A stretch of DNA of 64,000 nt from Xiphias gladius. Its lineage: Eukaryota > Chordata > Actinopteri > Istiophoriformes > Xiphiidae. Positions 49,401-61,668 of this stretch are shown piece after piece. The stretch is from the NCBI RefSeq assembly GCF_016859285.1, contig NC_053413.1:25821439-25885438 (forward strand). The letters are read 5' to 3'. A program made the translations under genes and the position numbers. How positions within the stretch are numbered: position 1 is the first letter of the stretch; each line of letters starts with the position of its first letter. The notes under the pieces were generated by a model that searched no databases, was not told the origin of the DNA, and saw nothing but the letters and a program-made list of their open reading frames with translations.

Positions 49401-50141
49401 ATGTTAAAGATATTGTGATTGCATGTACTTTTAGAATAAATCAGCTAGACACAAATCTCTCAAACAAATGTTTATTGAGCAGTTTGCTTGTGTTCCCATG
49501 AAAAACATGGGATCAATAATAACAACTACGTACACAGAGGAGGGAAAATGGGGGAATAAGGCAATCCTACCCAGCTACCCTAACCAACCCGAATTCCCTG
49601 TATATCTTTCACTCATATTTGTATGATATCATACATTATTACAAAAGTTTAAATTTGAGATTAATCATATAATAAGGGGCTGCTGATGTAATTGTGCATA
49701 AACAATCTTCCCTAAATGTAAGATAATAAGTCATCCAGCCACATTTTAATGTTTGGGAGAGTAGTTTTCTTCCAAAATGTATTGTTGTTTGCTGTAATGA
49801 TAGAGTAGGAGAGAGAGTCAGGGCTGAAGAAGGTTTCACTGTTGATGTAAGACATATTTTGATGTTCAGCATTTCTGGTTGGTATTATGGACTACTTCTC
49901 GTGATGTTCCCACTACTACTGACACTGCTACTATTATATTATGGCTATTACTACAGCTATTATTATAACTTTGAACACTCCCACTGGTATTCATTAATTG
50001 GTAGTTCTCCTAATGTGCCTCCTTATGAGGCCGTTTCTTTGTATTTTGGTACAACAACGCAAGTGTAGTGAAACCTACTTCTCATTTACAGAACAAAACC
50101 GATAAAGCTGCTGATTTAAATTGTTCCTTTGTTTCCGACAG
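46409..50141 (+). other. zmynd11: zmynd11 intron 1 (inferred)
   Basis: From the donor at 46,409 to the acceptor AG at 50,140-50,141. The CpG-rich character persists to about 47,640, and the GC-rich open frames on both strands there (47,225-47,739) have no recognisable domains. At 46,564 an ATG opens a 9-codon stretch ending at GAGCAG|GTAGCT, a possible alternative donor. The rest is AT-rich and featureless. Confidence 0.45.
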
Positions 50142-50277
50142 TTGTGATGAATAAGGAAATCATGTCACGCGTGGTGAAGAAGAGGCAGGCGGACCCCAAG
50201 GTGGTCCAGTATGTGTGGGCTGCCATTGAGGTCATTCGCAACCAGAAACAAATTGCAAATATGGACAGGATCTCCAA
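50142..50277 (+). CDS. zmynd11: zmynd11, first coding exon (winged-helix-like N terminus)
   Basis: Zmynd11 (BS69) is a nuclear reader of histone H3.3 trimethylated at Lys36 that restrains transcription elongation. This exon encodes the N-terminal part: [20 protein letters not shown], then [13 protein letters not shown]. It closely follows the human protein and begins the SAMD1-like winged-helix region. The acceptor AG is at 50,140-50,141, and the exon ends in phase 2 at ATC TCC AA before GTAAGT (50,278). Two in-frame ATGs exist. The one at 50,162 (MSRVVKKRQ) matches the human start spacing and is preferred; the one at 50,147 would add MNKEI. Confidence 0.93.
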
Positions 50278-53200
50278 GTAAGTTCACTGCAAAAAAGACG
50301 TATGATACTGTGTATATTTATTGGCATGTCTGTACGTTTGTGTTCGAGTCGTTTGACTAAAGCACACTGTTAAAGGATACTTTAAAGGGCTAGTTCACCT
50401 TATTCCAAAAATCATCTTTTTAATAGTTAGCTCTCATTTTATCTGCTGGGATTTTAAAATAGCTGTCCCCTGAGGTTTATAAACAGACCAATACAGTTGC
50501 GGTGAAAGGGATTTTGAACAAAACTCATCAGCCACGTGTCCCTCTAGAAACAACACCCGCTATGCTCTGGGTAATACATAGACCTCACTGTGAACACTTT
50601 TCAAAGGGACTACTTTCTACAATTTTGTTGTATTGTATGAAGTGACAGGAAGGCTGGATAATAGCTGTGGAATTGATGTTGGGGGATCTTTATCCTTTTT
50701 AACAAAGCTCAATAATTTCAATAACCCACAAAACTTGCAGCTGGAAAACTTGTTTTTGAGCCTCTTCTGGTTTGAGCTTCTTCTGGTTTGGCCAGTTTAT
50801 TTGTCCTTAAGCAAGGTACTACGTACCTAAAAAGCTCCATATTCAGAGTTTCAGGTGATTCAAAGCAGCATGGTGATGACCTGAGGGGAGAAAATAGCTT
50901 CACACACAAACATGCCATTACTTGAACTGACTGAATATAGAAATAGTGGGCTACTTGAATAATTTCCCTGGTCTGTCATGTTATTATGCACCTCTTTGAA
51001 AAATAACTTTTTACTTGTGAATGAAATTTCTATACTTTAAGCTTTTGATAAAGGTAGCTGAAGGTGACATCTTTTCATTTGCTCGTTTTGTCTGTCCAAC
51101 AGTCCAAATCCCAAAGATACTTAATTTACAGTGACAGAAAACAGAGAAAAGCAGCGAATCCTCACATTTATAAGGCTGGAACTATTTCTTTTTACTTGAT
51201 GAACGACTTAAGTGATTAATGGATTGCGAGAATAGTGGCTTATTGATTTCCTGTTGATTAATTACGAATTGATTGCACTTGGCATTGTTGTGAGGTTATG
51301 TGAATACAGTGTTTGCTGGCGCAAGCTGCAAAGGCAAGGATTGGGAGGTTCTGTTGAGTCCTGGTTGCACTAAAGGCCATACCAGACAACGATCGATAGC
51401 TAGACTGACAGCTGTTGGAGTTCTGACACTCTCCAACCGATATTCACTCATTGCCATTCCTGCCATGAAGTCAGCCACCCTGTATTGCATCCCCTCTTGA
51501 AGAAACCAGGCCTAGACATAGAATCTACAGCAGGTTGGGTTCATGACGGCTTTAACCATCATGATCTTATCCGTGGAGAGGATCTCACATTGCTCGAACT
51601 ATGCAAATTGTTGACAGATCATCTATGGCGGACCTCGCTGATCAGTCATTCCTTTCAGTTGGCGGATGGAGCAGAGACTAAATGAAACACTTAACACATA
51701 TCATACGGCAAGTTGGCGAACACCTTGGGAGCTGGCTGCTTGCCAAATGAAAACTGAGGACGAGCGGCTGTTGTCATGGCAACAGTAAGAAGCGGCATGC
51801 AATGGATAGCTCCCCCATCCATAACTTGCCCCCACCACACACCTCCACCCTTTCCAGGCCCACTGTAGCTTAATTTCACCGAACAGGCTTTGTGGTTTAA
51901 GACGGTGATGACTTTGGTTCTGTGGAAATAGAGGAGTCTAAAGTCAGCAAGGCAGAGGCGAATAATTAACTGCCCTCTCTCTCTCAGAGGGCAGTGTGAT
52001 TTCCTCGTACAGCAGGGCCACAGCAATCAGACTGCTTCAAACCAATTAGTTAATCATTAAAGAAGGTAATTGCTAATTTACAAATATCCGATATGTGTTT
52101 AACTAACTGTTACATTTAACTTTTTCCTATGTTACTTTTGAATGAACATTTTATCGTCAAAATGATCAGTGTGGTAATAATAAACAGAGTAACCAAAGAT
52201 AGAAGATAATGCCTGAACACAATAAACAATCTTGATAATTATCACGAAAAAAATTCCCACAATGCTGATGATAAACAGAAGAGTAATTAACAATAAATGT
52301 GTCTCTTGTGTCTCTTTGGGATAACCCAATCAACAGAAACTTCATCAGCATCTATCTTGTTAATCGTTCAATTAGATTTAAAAGCAAAACTATGGCTTTT
52401 CAGATGTGAAGATCTGTTGCTTCCCTTTGCCTTATGTGATAAACTAAAGAAATTAATCTAAAAAAGTTTTGGGTTTTGGCCTGTTGGTTGGACAAAACAA
52501 GCGATTTGAATTATTTTTTTTTTGGCTCTGGGAAATTATGATGGGCTTTTCCATTATTGTCTTTTTATCACTCATTATTGACATTTATTGACAAAACAAT
52601 TGAGAAAAATCTCAGGTTATTCAAATCTAAAATAATCGTTAGTTTCAGTCCTACTTGATTGCTGTCAAAATTCAAAAGCAAGTTAGGAATTTTCTCAGTG
52701 TCTCTGAAGATTCTCAGTCATCCAGGTCATGGTATTTGCTTGAAGCAAGTCCAGTTGTCTTCGTATAGAACCTAAAAGTAATTTTCAAAGGTTAATTTTA
52801 TTTTTGTGTATTCTATTATATTTTCTATGTCACATTACCAGATTTAGACACTAATACGTAAAATCGGGATTTTAACTCTCGGCAACCCAGCTCATAACAA
52901 TGTCTTTTTTACTACAGAGTTTGTAACTATAACCACAGAAACATGTAACTGTCTACCACAGGCTGGAAGCAGTAACTCGGGAATGAATACAGACTCTCAC
53001 CTGACTCTCCACTGACATAGTCTGTTCATTGGCTGTCTGCCACAGTAGAGGATACATGACCTTGCTCAGTGAGGTTCACTGCCTGTCAGCAGGCAGCTGC
53101 AGGAATCCACCGAGCCATTTTTTGAATCTCATTTGCTTCCACGTTGGAAAATGTAGGTGTATGAGAGAAGATGGAAAAAAAAACTGTCTCTAATTGTAAT

Positions 53201-53617
53201 TTCAAACACCCCATGTATCCCTAATCTGTTTTCTGGGCAGCTTGAATATAATTTATAGAGAAGTGGGCTGTCGTTGGTGAAATATTACAAATCTGAGAGG
53301 AAAGTAATTTTAAGACCATCGAAAATATGCATACTCTTTGACTGATGATGATGATGATGTATACAGTTATTAAGGCTGGTTTCAAGGATCTAATGGCTCT
53401 TAAGCGTCACCTTACTTATAAACAACCATTTAAACTTTCACTTTTATGATGGCCACACTAATAGAAGTTACGGGTCTCTGCCAAGGTGTACTACTGTGCC
53501 CCTACTTTGGATTGAGATTTTAAATGTTGTTTTTTGGCCAGCATGAAAAAGTGCTTAACATCAGCATAGCCGTCATTGCACATTGCTCAATATACTTTAC
53601 TACTCCCGTCTTCCCAG
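50278..53617 (+). other. zmynd11: zmynd11 intron 2 with repeats
   Basis: About 3.3 kb. It contains a dispersed repeat at about 50,380-50,930 related to about 11,450-11,680, a family A copy at about 51,045-51,268, a partial family A end at about 52,560-52,655, and a GATGAT run at 53,346-53,359. No additional exon is evident. Confidence 0.6.
51045..51268 (+). repeat. Interspersed repeat family A, copy 4
   Basis: Shows the family signature: TCTGTCCAACAGTCCAAATC, 'CAAAGATACTTAATTTACAGTGACAGAAAAC', then AAGTGATTAATGGATTG and TTCCTGTTGATTAATTAC. Plus orientation; the left terminus is missing. Confidence 0.6.
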
Positions 53618-53777
53618 GTACCTGAGTCGTGTGTTTGGCATGCACCCTAAGGAGACTGCCAGACAGCTGAGTCTGGCTGTAAAGGACGGCCTGGTTGTTG
53701 AGACCCTGACGGTTGGGTGCAAGGGCTCCAAGGCTGGCATTGAGCAGGAAGGATACTGGCTTCCCGGGGATGAGATG
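53618..53777 (+). CDS. zmynd11: zmynd11, second coding exon
   Basis: Encodes the rest of the winged-helix-like domain after completing the split Lys codon: [20 protein letters not shown], then [20 protein letters not shown] and [13 protein letters not shown]. This segment is nearly identical to the human protein. The exon is 160 nt, with acceptor TTCCCAG at 53,611-53,617 and donor ATG|GTAAGT at 53,778. It ends in phase 0, so an optional symmetric exon can follow without breaking the frame. Confidence 0.96.
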
Positions 53778-54211
53778 GTAAGTGCAGTGACAATTTATCA
53801 GGTTCTCAGCACAGGCAACAGTTAAAGCTCTTTCTAAATTATGTGTTATTGGTCGTGAGCTAATGAGAAGTGAGCTAATTCCTCCATTTTATTTTAGGTA
53901 TTTATGTGGTGTGTTTCTTCAAGTGTAACAGTAGAATTCTGTTGGTGCCCATGTTCACATTGCGAGCAACATTTTTCCAGAAATTGCCAGAAGTCCAGCA
54001 TTTCCTAAAGAGCTGAATGTTTAAAGTACCTGTTAAATGACAAAACCTTTTGCCACCACCGGTGTCTAATGGCCAACAGGGTGGATTGTTTCTCAACTGA
54101 TGTGATTCTGTTTTTATGATTAGTTTTAACTGACAAGCACAAAATGAACGATACATATAGTTCTAGCCAATCAAAGTTTCACAGTTCTCTAAAACATTTG
54201 TTAGAAAGATT

Positions 54212-54504
54212 TAGGGCTGCAACTGATGAATATTTTCATTATTGCTTAATCTGCTGATTATTGTCTTGAGTGATCAGTTAAGCACTTGGTCTAATAAAAT
54301 ATCAGAAAACATTGAGAGCCCAACAGTCCAAACCCCAAAATGATCAATTTACTATAATGTAAGACAAGGAAATCTGAAAATTCAGTCATTTGAGGAGCAG
54401 GAAGAAAGTTTGACATTTTTGTTTAAAAATTACTCAAACGATTAACACTTCTCAAAATAGTTGCCGATTCATTTTCTGTCAATTGATTAATTGTTGCAGC
54501 TATA
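54212..54504 (+). mobile_element. Interspersed repeat family A, copy 5 (best preserved)
   Basis: Both termini are visible: TAGGGCTGCAAC at 54,212-54,223 and GTTGCAGCTATA at 54,493-54,504, inverted repeats matching at 11 of 12 positions. The 293-bp length, lack of coding capacity and inverted ends indicate a MITE. It provides the reference for the other copies. Confidence 0.8.
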
Positions 54505-55600
54505 GAAAGGTTAGAATAACAGATATATAAGAGTCTCAGAAGCAACACACGAGTCCTGATGAAAACCACAGCTGTCAGGATGTAGCCACCCATCTGTCAA
54601 GTTGCTTGCAGTGTGAACACAGTGTTAACAGAGTCACAGCACACAGACATTTCATGAAGCAAATATCACTGTTGTACCATGATCAAGGAGGAAGAGGAGG
54701 TACTCAATTAAGAAATAAGAACCAAACAGCAGGGATACAAAGATTCAAGTGAAAGTTATAAAGGTATCTGGGTCAAATTATGGACTTCAGTTTAATAAAT
54801 AGTTCTTTGTTCATATAAAAATGTGCAACCAACAATTTTCAGTTGATTTTTCAATAGTGTGTATTATCATTTAGCCCTCTGCTGTGCAGCGTTCTATTAA
54901 TGTTTTTATCTTTTGATGTTAAATCCTTGTTTTTATTTCCCTCTTATTTCCCTTGTTAGTCGTGAGGAACAGTTCACAGTGTAGAGATGCTTTCACTTGT
55001 CTCTTCCACAGTAGCGCTGCACTGAGTTTGACATGTCACAGTATATCAGCACTACCTGGGGAGAATCCTCGTGTCTTTTACCATCTGTAATGCAAAGAGC
55101 ACTTTATGGATTACTCTGCAAGTGCCATCGGCATTAACATGTATTTGGAGGCTGCCTTAATCCCAGTGCTTTTTACACCAGGGTACTAACACCATGGCAG
55201 TATTAGTGTTAAGATTTAACCATTAAAGTACGGAACAAAATCAGTGATGTATTAGCAAGAAATATAATGCAGGAAAAACAGAAATGACTGATGTGATTTG
55301 TATCAGAATAATAATGTGGTGGGAGACTAAGTTTCTTTTCTTAGTTTGCACACTCTCAGCTATATTTTGCAGATAAAATCTTTGCATCCGAGGTTATTTA
55401 TAATGATTTGCGGGCCAGAAAGCGAGTAAAAAAGCATGCTAGATTGGGGAATTTATTTTCAGTGGGTCTATATGTATTGTGTGGTGTCATCACAAAAAGT
55501 TGTTGGTCTCTCGGGACATGACACTGTTGCCCAGCGGAGCTCAGGTCATTTTAGCAGCAGGACTTTTAAACACTACTCTCTGAATCACTTGCAATCACAG

Positions 55601-55624
55601 GAGCCGAAAGCCGAGGGAAGCAAG
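55601..55624 (+). CDS. zmynd11: Candidate 24-nt zmynd11 microexon
   Basis: The acceptor CACTTGCAATCACAG is followed by eight in-frame codons (EPKAEGSK) and then a perfect donor AAG|GTAAGT. It is phase 0 on both sides, fitting exactly between the exon ending ...PGDEM and the PHD exon starting DWETES. A TGC lies about 10 nt before the splice site, as at neuronal microexons controlled by SRRM4. This would add eight charged residues before the PHD finger. The evidence is splice-signal geometry only, and I do not know this exon from other species. Confidence 0.35.
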
Positions 55625-57599
55625 GTAAGTGTTGCATTGTTATTTAAAATTCAAGGTTTGTTCTTCATTTGATCCCTTCATTTTTCCCCCTCTCAACTAA
55701 CATCATTCTGTGAGAAATCGGTTCTGCCACATGCAGTGCAGTCAGGGATTTGCTTGAATCTTTTTATGCAGGATGCAGAAATCCGAAACAGCATACAGCG
55801 TGTTCTGGTTAGTGTAAGAGTTGTGGGCTGTATAAAATGAAATGGTAATCCTTTTGTGCTAGTGGCGAGAAATTGTCTTCTTGCACCATGTAATGATGCT
55901 CACTGCACTTTAAATAAAATGATCAAACGAGGTGAATGCTGAAAACGTATCAGGTTTCCATTTGCAAAACACGCTCCATGCTGGCCTACAGTCTGGTAGT
56001 AATCACACTGCCAGAAGCTACTCGCTGTCATTCAGTTGTGCTATAAAAAGCTTCATAAAAGTCCACTGCAGCGCTGTGTCAACGTGGCCAAGTTTCTTGC
56101 GGAAGTGATCAGTGATCTTGATGAAAATTGTGCTCGCTACTTATCTACAGATGTGCCGTTGCTTGGTTTTAAAAACGCAAAGTCTAACCTGGTACAGCTC
56201 AAAGCTGGATCCAGTCCTTGGCATTTAAACGCTGCCAACAAGAATCGAATAGCAGCTGTAAATTATGGCTTGATCAGTAATAAGAGTGTGCTTGATCTAA
56301 TCATTTTGTACTTTGAGATAACAAGCAATGCTAGCATAGTTGCAGGTTGGTAGCAAGCATCTGTGCGTTTGTAGTATGTCGTTCTTGGTAGTTGTAGTTC
56401 TCCTCAGAAGGGGTGTGTTCTGCTGTGTTCTTTACTCCTGTCTGGCATGCTTATTTTCTTTTTTTCTTCATTTTTAATTAATGAGAGGGTGGAGGCTGGG
56501 GGAGGGAGGGAAGGTGGGTAGTTTTTTTTTGTGGTTGTGCTTTTCAGTTTACTCCATGCCTGCTGCTAGTAACACAGCCGACTTTTTTTTATTTTTATTT
56601 TTTTTATTTATTTATTTTCCCAGGATAGCAGTCATTCAATTGGACAGACTAGAGTTCTAATGTGAGAAGCACTGAAAAGCAGTTGCTAGATGGAAGCCAG
56701 TTTTCCCTCCGCAGGTGCCTGGATTCAATCCAGCTGGCATGTGCTGTGTCCTTGACCTCAGGAATATTTAATCCTCAAACAGATAACCACGGCATTTGCA
56801 CGCCGTTCATAACATTTAAAAATAGCGCTGCCAAATTCTTGAAAACAAGTTTTAAATGCACTGCGTCAAGTCAGATTGGATTGAATCCAGGTTTGCCCAA
56901 AATGATTACCTTATCTGTGAATTCATACTCTTAAATTTCACATTCGAAGGGTTTTTTTTTTTTTTTAAGGTTTTTGTTTTTCATAAAACAGTTGGATATC
57001 TTTTTGATAACTCGAAAGTCTGGTGGGTAAACTGATTTAAATCTGCGCACTTGTGATGCATGATAATGAACATGATATGATGTGTTGATGCACTCTGACA
57101 GTAGTGAGTTTAAAAGAGAGAGCCCAAATACACATTGCATTTCATTTTACTAACCCATTATTTTGACAATGTTCAGTGAACTTCCCTGTGCAAACATTGT
57201 ATTCATATTTTACACCCTCTGCAGTGATTTTACTTGTGTTTTTTTTTTTTTTTTTTTTTAAGTTTGTTGGTTTCTCTACAAGCTTCTAAATGGATTGTGA
57301 CCTCAGAGGAGTTTTTGTTAGATGCGTGAAAACACTGTTAGTAAAAATATTGATTGCGGGGTTTCCCGCGGACTTTCATAGTGAAGGTGGGCTGCTTTGC
57401 TCGAAACAAAGACCACCTCCACTAACATAAACAATTTATACACTCAAGAAATAAATCATTAACTCTTGGGGGAAGAAAAGGAGAGATGCTGTTTCACATA
57501 GTAAATGCCTTGTGTTCAATGAATGTGTTCATCATGCATCTGGATCTGGGTGACTTACCACCCAGTTAAACATTTTTCCTTGTGGAAACCCTGAAATAG

Positions 57600-57939
57600 G
57601 GGTGGGCAATATATATACCATGAGACAGTATAAATTTGTGTACTGTCCAATAATTTTGCCATAATGTTTTTATACATAGGTGTGTGTTCCTTTAATATCA
57701 TAGGCAATGTTGCAAATCACTGAGCAGGTCTGCTTCATGGCAATATTGTATTGCCATTTACTAGTTAATATTTAATTTGCTGAATTAACTGAAACATACA
57801 TTCATGAATGGTTATTTGTGTCCATTCACAAATTACTAAGTTTATTTTTAAGAAAATTTTTAATATTATAATTTATATCGAAATTATGATTTCGAGTTAT
57901 TTACACTGATACAGAAGATTTTATCCATATTGCCCACCC
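57600..57939. mobile_element. MITE-like element with perfect 13-bp terminal inverted repeats
   Basis: GGGTGGGCAATAT at 57,600-57,612 is matched exactly by its reverse complement at 57,927-57,939. The 340-bp AT-rich interior is non-coding. Confidence 0.8.
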
Positions 57940-58788
57940 TTGCAAGTGGTATGTAGCTTTTATAAAGGGTGTTCATGCGTGCATGTAATACACTGAAAAA
58001 GCTGTGTGTGTGTGTGTATATATAGGAAATAATGACGTAATTGCCATGTGAATAAATTGCATTCAACACCCTTTTAATTATGCTTATTGTGGCAGTTGCA
58101 TTTCTGTCAGTAGTATCTTTTTTTAAGCCACAAAGTGATATGGCTTACTTGATGTGACATTGACCAACCATTACTAGCCATAACATGTGAACACTAGCAA
58201 AAAATCTTGAAATGTTAGGAAAGTAATGTCTGAAACGGTATCCGCTTTATAAGACAAAAACCTGTAGAAATTTTGGTGAAACTGGCAAAAGAGCAAACTT
58301 GGTTACATTGCAGTTTCCAGTTTATGTGGATCTTAAGAATATGTCAGACTACAAGTGAAGCATTTTATTTCTAAAAGAAGCAGGAGGTGGAAATGAACCC
58401 TTGAGTTGTTTTGTGTAGGTCATACATTAGCACTGCTGCTCAGCCTCGCTCGGCTCTCTGACGTGTCCCGGCTTGACACTGACAGTGCAGAGCTGTTAAC
58501 CAGAGTCAGAAAGCAGTGGGAAGATAGCTAAAGGCAGCCAACTCCTCCTCCTATAACTTTCAGAGTCCCTGCCTTTGTTGGCAGCTTTTCGTCAGGGCGC
58601 ATTTCGTTCCCCAGAAAGGCACAGAGATATTTCACGGATGTTTAGAGAAATCTGTAACATAAAACACAACAAAGATTTTCCCGAAGATTTTTTTTTTTCT
58701 TCTTCTTTTGGTTTTTGGTTTTTGCTGATGAATTTGAAAGCTTCAGTGTTTTTTATTTTTATTTTTTTAAGTTTGGCTACTCTGGTAC

Positions 58789-59079
58789 TCAAACATCATG
58801 TTGACGTAGTAACATCAGTTGTGCTTGGGCCAATATCTGTTCACGCTCTTGTTGAAACTCACTTTGCTGAAACTGCAGACACTCTTTCCTTGGCTCAGAG
58901 AGCTCTAGCCTTTTGAAGTCAGCCACTTGTCTTTCAGACAGTCCAACAATAGTGAAGTGGCCTCTTGACACCCGACAAAACACAAGGACCATCTCATTAT
59001 CGTCAAGCGTTTTTGTGTGGGTGAAGAGTCTACTATAATCTAAAAAGTAGAAGTCCTTGGATGAATGGGTGGATGGGCT
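58789..59079 (-). pseudogene. Unidentified coding-like frame in zmynd11 intron 3
   Basis: I do not recognise this protein. The minus strand is open for 96 codons from 59,079 to a TGA at 58,789-58,791. It includes KDFYFLDYSRLFTHTKTL, then DDNEMVLVFCRVSRGHFTIV, and a glutamine/glutamate-rich helical C terminus containing QFQQSEFQQEREQIL. Residue composition (aromatic strand-like part, then amphipathic helix) looks like real protein rather than random frame. There is no ATG before 58,992 and a TAA lies just upstream, so the 5' part is missing or spliced. Just after the stop the minus strand becomes A-rich with AATAAA-like units (about 58,755-58,771) and another A-run near 58,689-58,699. This suggests a 5'-truncated processed retrocopy. 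A genuine terminal exon of an antisense gene, or a transposon-derived domain, are alternatives. Confidence 0.45.
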
Positions 59080-60159
59080 TTAATTTAGAACCCTGGAAAA
59101 TGTGTCCTCCTTCACTTTATCTGTGAATATGTGAAGACAGAGGTTGCACTTGACTCGGACCTTTTGTTCCCAAATGAACCTTGGGACTGAGAATATGATC
59201 TGACCATGTTCATTCCTACATACCAGGACTTACAGACATGTAATGTAAATACGTGGTGTGAACTATTGGTTAAGGATGGGTTTTGTTTGCACAGTGGCTG
59301 GCAACTCCCCAGCCACGAAGAATTGATCCAAATGAAGTGCAGTCATTGCTTTTCTGATGAATTGGTAGAAAACCATTGCATTCAAATTCAGGATTGTTCT
59401 CACAAGGCACAAATTTGTGTATAAACCAAAAAACTTGGGAAAAAATGTGTTCTGCTGATGAACTACAGTTGGTTTGAAATTGTGCACTTAGGAAGTGCAC
59501 CATCTTTAATGTTTGCTAATAAGTAATAAGAATTGTCAGTATGGAAATGCATAAGATGTTTGTTTGAGATAATATAGAAATGGTGTCTCCATTACATAGT
59601 TTGTGCACCATTTTTAGCAATGACAAGTTTTTTTTTTTTTTCAACTTCAAAATGTCCCTTTATCTACATATCCTGCTCACAGTTCTTTATAACCAAATTC
59701 AAAGGAATCCCTATTAAAAATGTTGCTTATATATGTTAAAAAATAAATATCTAATTTTTTTTTAAATTCTCAAATATCATTATTAGTATTGATGCCATTA
59801 AAAACTATATCTGTCAGGCTATACTTTGAACGTAAAGTTTAAAAGAATTTATTACAATGTCTGACTGCCATACTGCTCTGAAGATAAAGTTTCAGGTTTA
59901 TTTTGCCATTCAGTGCACTTGGATAATTTTTACAACAGGTGTTCTGTTTGACCACGTCCACATTGGCCGAAAAGACAAGATTTTTATCTAGTGCTACGTT
60001 AGGTCCGCAACTGATAATAATAAAAATGTTTTTTAAAAAGAGTTTTTCTGCATTTCTATGCCTGTATTGTAAATTTGAGAGACTGACCAATGTGACTTGA
60101 ACCAAACTGTTGGTGCTTTTAACCCAGAGGCCACCATGGTGCCAAAAACAATTACTTAC

Positions 60160-60458
60160 ATTATCGAGCAATTTGTAGGTCGTTTTTTTCTATTAATCTT
60201 TTGTCTTGTCTATAAAATGCCAGAAAATTGTATAAAAAAATGCCCATCACAACTTTAGAGGCACGTGACATCTTCAGATTGCTTCTGTAGATATTCAATA
60301 TCCAGTGATACAAAACGGAGAAAACCAGTAAATTGTTTAATTTCGAGAACCTGGAAGCAGAGCATATTTGGCGTTTTTGCTTGACAAATGACCTAAACAA
60401 TTATTAAAAATTGCTGGCGATTGATTTTCTGCCACTCGACAAGTCAGTTAATTGACTT
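60160..60458 (+). repeat. Interspersed repeat family A, copy 6
   Basis: Contains 'CTATAAAATGCCAGAAAATTGT', 'CATCTTCAGATTGCTTCTGTA', a GATATTCAATATCCAGTGAT-like block, 'TGCTTGACAAATGACCTAAACAATTATT' and 'GGCGATTGATTTTCTGCCACTCGAC'. These occur in the same order and plus orientation as the other copies. Confidence 0.65.
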
Positions 60459-61281
60459 TATTTGCGTTTGCCCTTAATAGCCCTTAATAAACCCCTGGAT
60501 TTCAGAGTGTAGAGTGCTTCCTGGTGGTACCTGCCTCTGATCAGGGTCATTGGTGTTGCAGCAACACTGGCAGTGTGAATGTCAGAGCTGTCTTCACTCC
60601 TTTTGTCCTTATGACTATTTATGGTTGTGTTGGGGCTCGTTTCACCCCAACACTTCCGTCGGAGGCACTCTAGTCCAAGTTTGTTTAAATCTGCATGTGC
60701 TTTTAGACCGAGGAATGCTACCCTGCGCATTCTTGTTACAGTCTTCTGTTTAAAGACTTATCAGGGTTTTTTAGCAAAATGCATTCCTGGTAAGATGTTC
60801 TTCTACGATCAAAACCACATTGTTGAGCTACCTCTTGTCAAGCAGACCTCCTCAGAAAGCTGATCATCGCTGCAGTTATAAGCTAAATCTAGTGTGCTTC
60901 CACCAGTTCAAACCTAAACTACAGCGCACAAACACATGGAGAAAAGATCAAGGAAGAAGCCTGAAGTACTGTTCTTTTCGAGCTTTTATTGAGCAGCACT
61001 CAGTCACGACTCCCCTGCTCTCCCCTACTTAGTCGGTCCAGACTGTGAGTGGGAGGAGTTGGACTGTTGACAGATTGATGAGTAGCTGAATTTTCAGTGG
61101 TTCATACTTGCCGTCTCTGTGCCCTACACTTGAACCCTGCGATGAAAATTAGCACAAGACAAGACTACTGCAACCTGAGTGTGCTGGGATTAAAAAAAAA
61201 AAGGCAATGACCTCTCAGCCACAAATGAAAATATTTGATTTTTAACTTTTAATTTATCACGGAATAAGGGCCAGTTATTAT

Positions 61282-61668
61282 GTTAGGGCTGGGTGTCATT
61301 GGAATTTTTTAAAGTAATACAACACCAGCTTTGGTACCAATACCTTAGGGAAATTTTTGTCAGTTCAGTTGGTTTTGAAAAAGATAAAAATGTTTATTTT
61401 TAAAGTCAGTTAACAAAAGACGCCAAAGTTTTCAAATGTTAAACGTTGTGCATTTGTACAAGCACTTTCCCTTACTAAAATAGTCTAAAATTGGACAGCT
61501 TTTGATTAAGATCAGGAAAATTCTGATTAAACGAAAAAATAAGGAAGATTGCGAATCTGACCAGGTATTCAGTGCAAATGTTTGGTATTTGACAGATTTC
61601 AATACTTCGTGCTTCACACACATTTGTAGTCTTTACCAAAAATGCATTGAGGTTTGATACCCAGATCA
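61282..61668. mobile_element. Possible MITE
   Basis: Begins TTAGGGCTGGGTGTCATTGG, and near 61,651 has TTTGATACCCAGATC, a weak inverted counterpart. 'GGTACCAATACC' inside fits a known fish repeat type. The ends match poorly, so the call is tentative. Confidence 0.4.

Noticed and set aside
56036..56353. 105-codon frame in zmynd11 intron 3
   Set aside because: No domain recognised, no splice or promoter context; length is compatible with chance.
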